A DNA stretch of 64,000 nt, taken from NCBI GenBank assembly GCA_009363875.1, contig CM018695.1:12930755-12994754 (forward strand), read 5' to 3'. The DNA comes from Mikania micrantha (lineage: Eukaryota > Streptophyta > Magnoliopsida > Asterales > Asteraceae). Below are positions 11,350 to 19,630 of this stretch, one piece after another; position 1 is the stretch's first letter; the number at the start of each line of letters is the position of its first letter. The notes beneath the pieces were generated by a model. That model saw only the letters and a program-made list of their open reading frames with translations. It was not told the origin of the DNA and did not search any database. The position numbers and the translations under genes were made by a program.

Positions 11350-11740
11350 AGAGTTTGTGGGCCACACCATGGGCCTTAAGCCCATAAAACTATGATGGCT
11401 TAATTATAGGTCCATGGGACCCTTATGTTAACGAGGGCTAATTGATTATGATATTGGGCCAAGTGGGTGTGATTTGGCCCAAATCCATTTCTATCGTCCT
11501 TAATACGTGTCAAGAACAATATCATACCGATCACAATATCAGTGAACAGAATGAAATTGAATTGAGCCCAAGGAATTTGAGTTGGGCCTAACAATGTATA
11601 GGTAGGCCATATAAAGTTTCAAGTGACATTGGGCCAATTAAAGTTCATAATGGCCTATATGACTCAAGTGGGCTCGGTTTAAGTCCAATGGTCGTTCACT
11701 ATTGAAATTGGGCCACGTAGAACCGCATTGGGCCAAGATG
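11350..11740 (-). repeat. GGCCCA word array in LTR C
   Basis: On the plus strand TGGGCC or GGCCCA recurs roughly every 20-40 bp, about a dozen times. TGGGCC/T is also the site II word bound by TCP factors in plant promoters. Here the array lies about 0.9-1.3 kb downstream of the LTR TATA box, in transcribed sequence. Right LTR copy at about 21323-21713. Confidence 0.6.
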
Positions 11741-11769
11741 AGTTACGGTTTGCCACTTGGGCAGCGAAC

Positions 11770-12200
11770 CCTCTTGATGCTAGCATAGGGTTCGTCGGTC
11801 ATGACTCTACATCAAGGTTCGGTCACTTGTGTGCATGCAAGGGTTCGCCTAATACTATGGTTCGTCTGCATGGGTTCAGTCTAGAGGGTTCGTGAGAAGG
11901 CCTGCATGCAGGGTTCGTTCAACACTTGATGGGTTCGTGAATGGCTCGTGGTCTCCTTAGGGTTCGCCAGCTGAGATTGAGGGTTCGTTGAATCAGGTAT
12001 GGTTCGCCAATAATGCTAGGGTTCGGCTGTCAAGCCACGAACCATGCAAGATTCGTGAACATGGTTCGTCGGAGGCTCATCAAAAAGGTTCGTGAACATG
12101 AAGACCACCTGCAGGTTAGTCAAGGTTCGGTGAAGGCTCGTCTATGGTTCGCATCATACAAGCAAAGGTTCGGCCACCACGTGATCCCACGAACCTGTAA
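11770..12200 (-). repeat. CGAACC word array in LTR C
   Basis: The plus strand carries about 17 exact GGTTCG words, mostly as aggGTTCG followed by G, T or C, spaced about 15-35 bp, plus several one-base variants. In the sense transcript these are CGAACC. Right LTR copy at about 21743-22173. The same kind of array occurs in LTR B2 (36010-36510). Confidence 0.65.
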
Positions 12201-12608
12201 CCTGCATAATCAACTTCTTCGAAAAACTAGTTCCCATACTCCGATCTAAGTGAATATAACCTCAGGGAGGGTTACTAGAGGTGCGAAATCAGTAATGGTG
12301 ATGAAATATCCGACCGGTTATCGGTTTTTAAGCAAAACACATCAAATTTTCATGAAAACCCTAATCTCCGAAATCTTCCAAGGATCATACCTCGTTTTTG
12401 GCTGGACAAATCAGCTGTTTTCTTGTACTTTCTTGTAGAGAATGTCGAGGGCTACGCGTGGGTTCAAGAATCACCGAAATCCGTTGAGAAACGAGCAAGA
12501 TACGAGCGATTGAAGCTTTGAATTTCTAGAGAGATGAAAGGTTCGCGAGTTTTAGAGAGAGGTGAGGTTGTTGGCTGCATTTATGAAGTAAAATAGCCTT
12601 GTTCAAGG

Positions 12609-12618
12609 CTTTTATAGC
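12609..12618 (-). promoter_or_regulatory. TATA box in the 3' LTR of C
   Basis: GCTATAAAAG on the minus strand. The functional copy in the 5' LTR is at 22582-22591. Confidence 0.65.
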
Positions 12619-13028
12619 CCGGGTGGTATTCGGGTCCGTTTCGGTCGCTCGGTTCGCGTTTCCGGAACGTAACGCGTATTTTACGCGGTTTAAAAATAAA
12701 AGAGTTGTTAAACTCATTAAAATGATGAGTTTCAAAATTGTAAAAATATAAAATAATTAATATAATTATTTTTACTCTTCGTGTGTTGTCGGATCGTTAA
12801 ACATTCGAAATTACGTGTATACCCGAAATCGCGTACGTTTTACGATCGTATTAATTATTTAAAGTCGTTTAATCGTAATTAAAAGTTCATCATTCGTAAT
12901 ATTATGGATCGTCACCCATAACTTTACTCAGTCTCGCTTACAGATTACGATCTTGGTTGAATTAATTAATTGTTATAATATTCGTCTCTACACTACGCAC
13001 TAACACTAACCTGTTACACCGAACGCAG

Positions 13029-13075
13029 TATATATATAGGGCTCACTCTCGCTGCCCACCACTGTTTCGATATAA
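13029..13075 (-). other. GTGGTGGG/CCCTATATATA module, LTR copy
   Basis: Sense strand: GTGGTGGGCAGCG, a short spacer, then AGCCCTATATATATA. Identical in the right LTR at 23002-23048. Variants at 18047-18110, 18573-18608, 25845-25897 and 33741-33795. Confidence 0.6.
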
Positions 13076-13264
13076 CCAGTTACTGTTCTTGCCTAGTGTA
13101 ATCGACTGTAAATAGATAATACATACTTGTTTTCTGATTACTAAGATCCTGTAACACACAAGCACACATTATGAACATACTGAATCACATTGATTGAACT
13201 GAACCTGAACCGACACTGTTCTAACACTGTTTACAACTACATGACTATATGCACAAATGTTACA

Positions 13265-13277
13265 GTCTCCCCTAGTT
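13265..13277 (-). other. Polypurine tract of element C
   Basis: Minus strand AACTAGGGGAGAC lies directly against the 3' LTR, where plus-strand DNA synthesis is primed. Confidence 0.8.
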
Positions 13278-13297
13278 AAGGGAATTTCGTCCCGAAA

Positions 13298-16200
13298 TTA
13301 ACTAGCCGAAGGTACTGTAAAAAGATGAGGGTACTTAAGCTTCATCTGGTCTTCACGTTCCCAAGTGAACTCAGCACCGCGTTTGCCCTCCCATCGTACT
13401 TTCACGATCGGGATACGGCTGCGTTTAAGTTTCTTGACCCCATGATCCATGATCTCAACTGGACGTTCTATGAATTGCATGTTATTCTGAATCTGTATGT
13501 CTTCCAGTGGAATCTGAACATCATGATCCGCCAAGCATTTCTTAAGATTCGATACATGAAAAGTATCGTGAACATTGCTTAGCTCCACTGGAAGTTTGAG
13601 TTTGTAGGCTACGGGACCAATCCGTTCCAGGATCTCAAACGGTCCAACGTACCTTGGTGCAAGTTTCCCTTTCTTCCCAAATCGGACAACGCCTTTCCAG
13701 GGAGAAACTTTAAGTAAGACTCGGTCACCGACTTGAAACTCAAGTGGTTTCCGACGTTGATCAGCATAACTCTTCTGCCGATCTCGTGCGGCCTTAAGCC
13801 GTGACTGAATGATTGTGATTTTGTCTGATGTTTCCTGAATGAGTTCTGGTCCTACGACCTGTGAGTCACCAACCTCGGTCCAACAGACCGGTGATCGGCA
13901 CTTTCTACCATATAGAGCTTCAAATGGTGCACATTGAATGCTCGTATGATAGCTATTGTTATATGAAAACTCAATGAGTGGTAGATGAGTGTCCCAACTT
14001 CCACCGAAGTCAATGACACAAGAACGAAGCATGTCTTCAAGTGTTTGGATAGTCCTTTCGCTTTGGCCGTCGGTTTGGGGATGATACGCTGTGCTAAGAT
14101 TAACACGCGTTCCCAAAGCCTTTTGCAATGATTGCCAAAAGCGAGAAGTGAAACGACTATCACGATCAGATATGATTGATGTTGGAGTACCATGACGTGC
14201 AATGATTTCGTTGATGTACAATGTGGATAACTTCTCCATCTTATAATCCTCTCGGATAGGGAGAAAATGAGCAGATTTGGTGAGTCGATCAACGATCACC
14301 CAAATCGAATCGAAACCTCGCGGAGTTCTCGGCAACTTAGTTATGAAATCCATGGAAATTTGCTCCCATTTCCATTGAGGAATTTCAGGTTGCTGCAGAA
14401 GTCCCGAAGGCTTTTGATGTTCTGCTTTGACCTTTGAACATGTAAGACATTTTCCTACGTACAGTGCTATGTCTTTCTTCATCCCCGGCCACCAGTAAGA
14501 TGTCCTCAAGTCTTGATACATCTTGTCGGCTCCAGGATGAACTGAGTATCGCGACTTATGTGCCTCATCACAGATGAGTGTGCGCAATTCTTCAGACTTT
14601 GGAATCCAAATACGGCCATTGAGATATAACAACCCATCAGATCGAGGTTCTAGTTTCTTCTCAATGCCACAATCCAAGTCTGTTTTGAGTTGATTGTCTG
14701 TTACTACTTGTTGTTGTGCAATACGAATCAAGTCTTTCAAGTTTGGCTGTGTGTTGATCTCCATGGCTCTTACACGAATCGGTTTGACTGGTTCCTTGCG
14801 ACTAAGAGCATCCGCCACCACATTGGCTTTACCCGGATGGTAACGAATCTCGCAGTCGTAATCAGTTAGAAGCTCAACCCAACGTCGTTGCCTCATGTTG
14901 AGTTCTTTCTGATTGAGAATGTGTTGCAGGCTCTTGTGGTCTGTATAGATAACACATTTAGTACCATACAGGTAGTGTCTCCAAATCTTCAATGCAAAGA
15001 CCACAGCCCCTAACTCAAGGTCATGAGTAGTGTAATTCTTCTCGTGAACCTTAAGTTGTCTGGAAGCATAAGCAATGACCTTGTCCCGTTGCATAAGTAC
15101 ACAACCAAGACCAAGGTTTGAAGCATCACAGTAGACAATGAAATCATCACTGCCTTCTGGAAGACTAAGGATAGGGGAATTACATAACTTCTGTTTAAGA
15201 AGTTGAAATGCATCCTCCTGTTTCTGTCCCCATATAAACGCTTGACTTTTCTGAGTTAATGTGGTAAGTGGCAAAGCAATCTTAGAGAAATTCGCAATGA
15301 ATCTCCTATAATAACCCGCCAGACCCAGAAATGAACGAATCTCTGTTGGAGTGGATGGAGTAGTCCAGTTCTTAATCGCCTCAATCTTTGCTGGATCTAC
15401 ATGTATTCCATCCCTGTTTATGACATGTCCTAAGAAGTGGACCTCCTTTAGCCAAAATTCACACTTTGAGAATTTAGCATAAAGATGTTCCTCTCTTAGT
15501 AGTTCTAAGACTTTCCTCAAATGATCCCCATGTTCTTGTTCTGACTTGGAATAAATCAGGATATCATCAATAAAGACAATAACAAACTGATCCAAGTATG
15601 GCCTGCAGACTCGATTCATCAAATCCATGAACACTGCGGGTGCATTGGTCAGCCCAAATGGCATAACCACAAACTCATAGTGTCCATATCGAGTCCTAAA
15701 TGCAGTCTTTGGTATATCCTCATCATTTACTCGTAACTGATGATACCCAGATCGTAAATCAATCTTAGAGAAGCAAATTGCTCCCTGTAATTGATCGAAT
15801 AGATCATCGATCCTAGGTAGAGGATATCTGTTCTTGATTGTTAACTTGTTCAGCTCACGATAATCTATGCACATGCGAAATGAACCGTCTTTCTTCTTGA
15901 CAAATAGAACCGGAGCTCCCCATGGAGAGAAACTCGGTCTAATGAAACCTTTGTCTAGAAGTTCTTGAAGCTGACTAGACAGTTCCTGCATCTCAGACGG
16001 TGCTAATCGATACGGTGATTTCGCCACCGGATTTGCCCCAGGGACGAGATCAATTCTAAACTCCACTTGCCGGACTGGAGGCAGTCCAGGCAAGTCTTCT
16101 GGAAATACATCTGGATAATCTTTGATGACCGGTACATCTCCAACTGCTTTCTTGTCAGGTTCCTTTTCCACCACGTGAGCTAGGAAAGCATAATATTTCT

Positions 16201-17830
16201 TCTTCAGATACTTCCTCGCCTTGATGCACGATACAATCTTCAATCCGCGGCAGGGTTTCTCACCGTAGACTATCATCGTTTCGCCGGACGGTAAGGGAAT
16301 TCGAATAAGCTTTTCCGAGCATACGATCTCAGCATTATTCTTAGATAACCAATCCATTCCTACCACTACTTCAAAGCTTCCGAGGGTCATAGGAATAAGA
16401 TCGATGGTAAAGAGATGGTCATTTAGTCTTAGCTCACAAGCATTAATGATGGAATCTACAACTATAGTCTTACCATTCGCTACTTCTACAGTATAGGGAG
16501 TAGTAAGTGTGGATAGTTGCATATTAAGCAAAGAAGCAGTATGAGTGGAGATAAAACTTTTATCGGCACCAGTATCAAATATGATAGGAACATAATGATC
16601 ATTGATAAGAAATGTACCCGTGATGACTGCCGGCTCTTCACGTGCTTCAGCAGTTCCAATAACAAAAGCACGAGCAGCAGCAGTATTGTTGTTGAGTTTT
16701 GGACACTGATTTCTGAAGTGCCCTTCGGCCCCACAATTATAGCAGGCTCTTCCACCTGCAGCAGTAGAAGTTGTGGCAGCAGTTGTTGTAGCAATAAAAT
16801 GAGCAGATCGACAAGTCGCTGCAAAGTGTCCCATACGCCCACACTTGAGACACTTTCTGCATGGAATAGTGGGCAGTTGATGGTACTGGCATTTGGTGCA
16901 GAGTGGAAATGAGCCAGTGTACTGCTTTCTGACATTAGCAGGTTGTGGCATAGCAGTGAGGGGAGTAGCATGAGTAGGTGCAGCCGCAGTCAACGCTGCA
17001 AAGTTCTTGATTGTCTTCTGTTTCTTCTTCTTGTGGTGGTGCGGTTCAGGCTTCTTGCCTTCCTCAATCTGTGCCCTTTTAAATCCCTTTCGGGTAAGCA
17101 CACCAGATTTAACATACTCTTCAGTAAGAGTAGCACCCAGTTGAATCGCGGCTTCCAAGGTAGTGGGGTTGTTCCCCATAACAGTTCCTCTAACAACTAG
17201 AGGTAAGCCTTCGATGTATTTCTCTATCCTGCGGGATAGAGGAGTAACCAAGTGAGGTACGAGGATGCACAACTCATGGAACCGAGTTGTATACTTGGCG
17301 TTTTCACCACTATCCTGCACCAAATTCCACATCTCCACTTCCAGTTTCTTCAGTTCATGGCGTGGACAAAACTTTTCCACAAGTAAGTTCTTGAATCCGT
17401 CCCATGGTAAAGCTAGAGCAACTTCACGTCCTCTGGTGTTCTTCTCAGAATTCCACCAGGTGAGCGCGCCTTTGTGAAAAGCGCTTGAGGCCATTTTGAC
17501 CTTCAGATTCTCAGGACATCCAGTGAAGTCGAGAATGTCTTCAATGCTTTCCAGCCATTGCAGTAGGCCGGTAGCTCCCTCGGTACCAGAGTACTTAGGA
17601 GGTTTAGCATCGTTGAACTGCTTGAAAGTAAAGTTAGCAGTTCCAGCGTTAGTGGCATTGGAGTTGTGTGCTGAATCACTGGTACTACCCCGAAGATTCT
17701 GGGTAATATCAGTGACCATGCCCGGGATCACATCCCGCATATGAACAGCGATAGCTCGAGCAATCTTGTTGATCTCATCATCATGACCACTTGTCGAGTC
17801 CCCAGCATTAGGGTCACGTCGAGGAGGCAT
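13298..17830 (-). CDS. Gag-Pol polyprotein of element C (Tekay-like chromovirus)
   Basis: One open frame of 1510 codons from ATG at 17830; the frame stays open six codons further upstream, to a GTG at 17848. The product would make the particle and copy and insert the element. Counted from 17848: Gag about 60-260; zinc knuckles about 330-385, including a CCHC (CYNCGAEGHFRNQC); aspartic protease with FDTGADKSF near 425; reverse transcriptase about 590-790 with FIDDILIYS near 757; RNase H about 860-1000 (YCDASNLGLG, YTDHKSL); integrase with HHCC near 1100 and DDE near 1167, 1227 and 1262 (ISDRDSRF, TDGQSERTIQTLE); a C-terminal chromodomain-like tail ending EFTWEREDQM near 1495. No stop or frameshift is seen. 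The bases before the ATG (TTCGTAG|A) could be a splice acceptor. The tail and GRKCRSPVCW fit Tekay/Del. Confidence 0.95.
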   Translation of the reverse strand: MPPRRDPNAGDSTSGHDDEINKIARAIAVHMRDVIPGMVTDITQNLRGSTSDSAHNSNATNAGTANFTFKQFNDAKPPKYSGTEGATGLLQWLESIEDILDFTGCPENLKVKMASSAFHKGALTWWNSEKNTRGREVALALPWDGFKNLLVEKFCPRHELKKLEVEMWNLVQDSGENAKYTTRFHELCILVPHLVTPLSRRIEKYIEGLPLVVRGTVMGNNPTTLEAAIQLGATLTEEYVKSGVLTRKGFKRAQIEEGKKPEPHHHKKKKQKTIKNFAALTAAAPTHATPLTAMPQPANVRKQYTGSFPLCTKCQYHQLPTIPCRKCLKCGRMGHFAATCRSAHFIATTTAATTSTAAGGRACYNCGAEGHFRNQCPKLNNNTAAARAFVIGTAEAREEPAVITGTFLINDHYVPIIFDTGADKSFISTHTASLLNMQLSTLTTPYTVEVANGKTIVVDSIINACELRLNDHLFTIDLIPMTLGSFEVVVGMDWLSKNNAEIVCSEKLIRIPLPSGETMIVYGEKPCRGLKIVSCIKARKYLKKKYYAFLAHVVEKEPDKKAVGDVPVIKDYPDVFPEDLPGLPPVRQVEFRIDLVPGANPVAKSPYRLAPSEMQELSSQLQELLDKGFIRPSFSPWGAPVLFVKKKDGSFRMCIDYRELNKLTIKNRYPLPRIDDLFDQLQGAICFSKIDLRSGYHQLRVNDEDIPKTAFRTRYGHYEFVVMPFGLTNAPAVFMDLMNRVCRPYLDQFVIVFIDDILIYSKSEQEHGDHLRKVLELLREEHLYAKFSKCEFWLKEVHFLGHVINRDGIHVDPAKIEAIKNWTTPSTPTEIRSFLGLAGYYRRFIANFSKIALPLTTLTQKSQAFIWGQKQEDAFQLLKQKLCNSPILSLPEGSDDFIVYCDASNLGLGCVLMQRDKVIAYASRQLKVHEKNYTTHDLELGAVVFALKIWRHYLYGTKCVIYTDHKSLQHILNQKELNMRQRRWVELLTDYDCEIRYHPGKANVVADALSRKEPVKPIRVRAMEINTQPNLKDLIRIAQQQVVTDNQLKTDLDCGIEKKLEPRSDGLLYLNGRIWIPKSEELRTLICDEAHKSRYSVHPGADKMYQDLRTSYWWPGMKKDIALYVGKCLTCSKVKAEHQKPSGLLQQPEIPQWKWEQISMDFITKLPRTPRGFDSIWVIVDRLTKSAHFLPIREDYKMEKLSTLYINEIIARHGTPTSIISDRDSRFTSRFWQSLQKALGTRVNLSTAYHPQTDGQSERTIQTLEDMLRSCVIDFGGSWDTHLPLIEFSYNNSYHTSIQCAPFEALYGRKCRSPVCWTEVGDSQVVGPELIQETSDKITIIQSRLKAARDRQKSYADQRRKPLEFQVGDRVLLKVSPWKGVVRFGKKGKLAPRYVGPFEILERIGPVAYKLKLPVELSNVHDTFHVSNLKKCLADHDVQIPLEDIQIQNNMQFIERPVEIMDHGVKKLKRSRIPIVKVRWEGKRGAEFTWEREDQMKLKYPHLFTVPSAS

Positions 17831-18046
17831 TCTACGAATAGAAGCCACAAGCGGGTCAGTAATGAGAATGGATACAATTGAATTTTCATGATAAGATCAG
17901 TAATATATCCATACTACTAGTATTATCATTCAATTGTAATATGATCCAGTACACGTATAAGTTATCAACTTATTTGCATACTTATCATGTGAATATGTAC
18001 AATGTCTCATGATCTCACCACCAAATCTACACACTGACACTTTCCC

Positions 18047-18110
18047 GATATACCGAAAACAGCTTATATATAGGGCTCACTCTCGCTGCCCACCACCGTT
18101 TCGGTATACC
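18047..18110 (-). other. GTGGTGGG/TATATATA module in a stem, leader copy 1
   Basis: TATACCGAAA (18049-18058) pairs with TTTCGGTATA (18099-18108). Between these arms the sense strand reads GTGGTGGGCAGCG, a spacer, then CCCTATATATAAGC. The arms are partly conserved in the LTR copy at 13029. Confidence 0.6.
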
Positions 18111-18572
18111 ACGATCATGCCCTTGCTAGCATTTGGCAACACGTTTGTACTGATTTCCATGTGTTTTCCATTGATTAAGAATCCCATGATCTTTGATCAA
18201 CTTGAACTATGATTGATTCCATGATTGAACTATGATTATGTTATGCGTGCTCCTACTAACAGTTGTTAACATGTAGAACTAAATCATACGTGTGCTCTAC
18301 ACTTTCCTGTTAACTTATGCCAGTAATTACTAATGATGTAATCACTTAAGAATTTCACTTAAGGTTTACATTTATGATATGTTCACAACTTGGTTGATTC
18401 ACCATAATGTCTGGTTTATCCAAGTTTGAATTTCATTATGATTTGATTCACCAATGATTGTTTCCCAAATGATTGTATCCCCTGTGTTTTGACTAATGTT
18501 CCATGTATCCAGTTGATCCCGAATCCTTACTCCAAATACAAACGCCGGATTCCCCCTAACGTACTGAAATAA

Positions 18573-18608
18573 GCTTATATATAGGGTAAGCTCTCACCGA
18601 CCCACCAC
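18573..18608 (-). other. GTGGTGGG/TATATATA module, leader copy 2
   Basis: Sense strand GTGGTGGG, 14 bases, then CCCTATATATAAG. The flanking arms pair only weakly. Confidence 0.5.
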
Positions 18609-18923
18609 TTACCTCAACACGTCAGCGTTAATCCGTCGTCTATATTTGGGGCTAAGATTCCAACTGTTGATTGATTATGATTGACTCATGTTTTCTCTTG
18701 TTCCTTGATTCTGTTTATGATTGTGTAAACCACGGTCCTTAATTTACTAGAAACTAAGACCTTAGGTTTATGTATATGTGTCCTAGGTTAATCAACCTAG
18801 TTTCCCAATACTTACAGTATTGAGCATAATGATTTCCTGTGAGAACTTCAACTAAAGAATACTGTTACACAGATTCTAAGTTATAAAGTTCCTATGATAA
18901 TGAATCCATGATAATGATAACAA

Positions 18924-19248
18924 TGACAAGGATTTCAAATCTAAGTTCTAAATTAATAGACCTCAACCTTTGAATTCCTATAGTGATATGACAAGGATCT
19001 CAAATCCAAGTTCTAAGTTAATAGATCTTGATCTTTGAATCCTATAATGAATATGACAAGGATCTCAAATCCAAGTTCTAAGTTAATAGATCTTGATCTT
19101 TGAATCCTATAATGAATATGACAAGGATCTCAAATCCAAGTTCTAAATTAATAGATCTTGACCTTTGAATCCTATAATGAATATGACAAGGACTTTAGAT
19201 CAAAGATATCAATCTTTGCCTCTAACTCCTATACTGAATATGACAAGA
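18924..19248 (-). repeat. 65-bp tandem repeat in the leader of C
   Basis: The word tgacaagg or tgacaaga recurs at 18924, 18989, 19054, 19119, 19184 and 19241: four exact periods of 65 bp, then one of 57. Units share ttctaagttaatagatcttg and tttgaatcctataatga. Decayed units continue to about 19390. Confidence 0.85.
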
Positions 19249-19610
19249 AATTCATATCAAAGATACTGATAATACAGATCTTTGCCTCTGAATTTCTATA
19301 ATGATCTCTGTGTGAGAATTTCAGATCAAGGATACTAAGAATACAGATCCTTGCCTCTGAAATCCTTAAATGCATATGTGTGAGAATTTAATTCGGTTTC
19401 TAAAATTATAGAAGTCCGATTCAAATTCTTTGACTTGATATCTAATCTTAGTAAAATGTCCCTAAGATCTTTCAAGCTTATTGTAGACTTAATGCTCACT
19501 TAAGTTACTTAGATCCTAAGTATCCTCAAGCCTATAGCACTTAGTCCTATTGGGTAGCTTAGGTTATAGTCTAGGTCATTAAACATTGGGTTTTTCCTAG
19601 TTCTCTACAA

Positions 19611-19627
19611 CCTTGGCTCTGATACCA
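19611..19627 (-). other. Primer binding site of element C (tRNA-iMet type)
   Basis: Minus strand TGGTATCAGAGCCAAGG, the standard plant initiator-Met primer site, three bases inside the 5' LTR. It sets element orientation as minus. Confidence 0.92.
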
Positions 19628-19630
19628 ACC

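Larger units (their letters stand above)
9658..13264 (-). repeat. 3' LTR of element C
   Basis: 3607 bp, near-identical to 19631-23237. Modules in the sense (minus) direction: GTGGTGGG/TATATATA module (13029-13075), TATA box (12609-12618), splice-donor-like GAG|GTATGA (about 12390), CGAACC array (about 11770-12200), GGCCCA array (about 11350-11740), short tandem array (10440-10670), 13-bp hairpin (10266-10306), small hairpin (10006-10023), terminal GC hairpin (9670-9694). Confidence 0.95.
17849..19610 (-). other. Untranslated leader of element C
   Basis: 1.76 kb between primer site and gag with no long frame. It holds two copies of the GTGGTGGG/TATATATA module (18047-18110, 18573-18608) and a 65-bp tandem array (18924-19248). 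Confidence 0.75.

Noticed and set aside
13852..17744. Several open frames on both strands inside the gag-pol region
   Set aside because: They overlap the intact polyprotein in other frames and have no domain or codon character of their own.
17831..17848. GTG at 17848 as the start of the C polyprotein
   Set aside because: A plant mRNA would more likely use the ATG at 17830, and MPPRRD is a usual start for this clade.
18924..19390. Regular repeats that might suggest a CRISPR-like array
   Set aside because: Units are tandem without unique spacers, and the host is a plant; it is a retrotransposon leader array.
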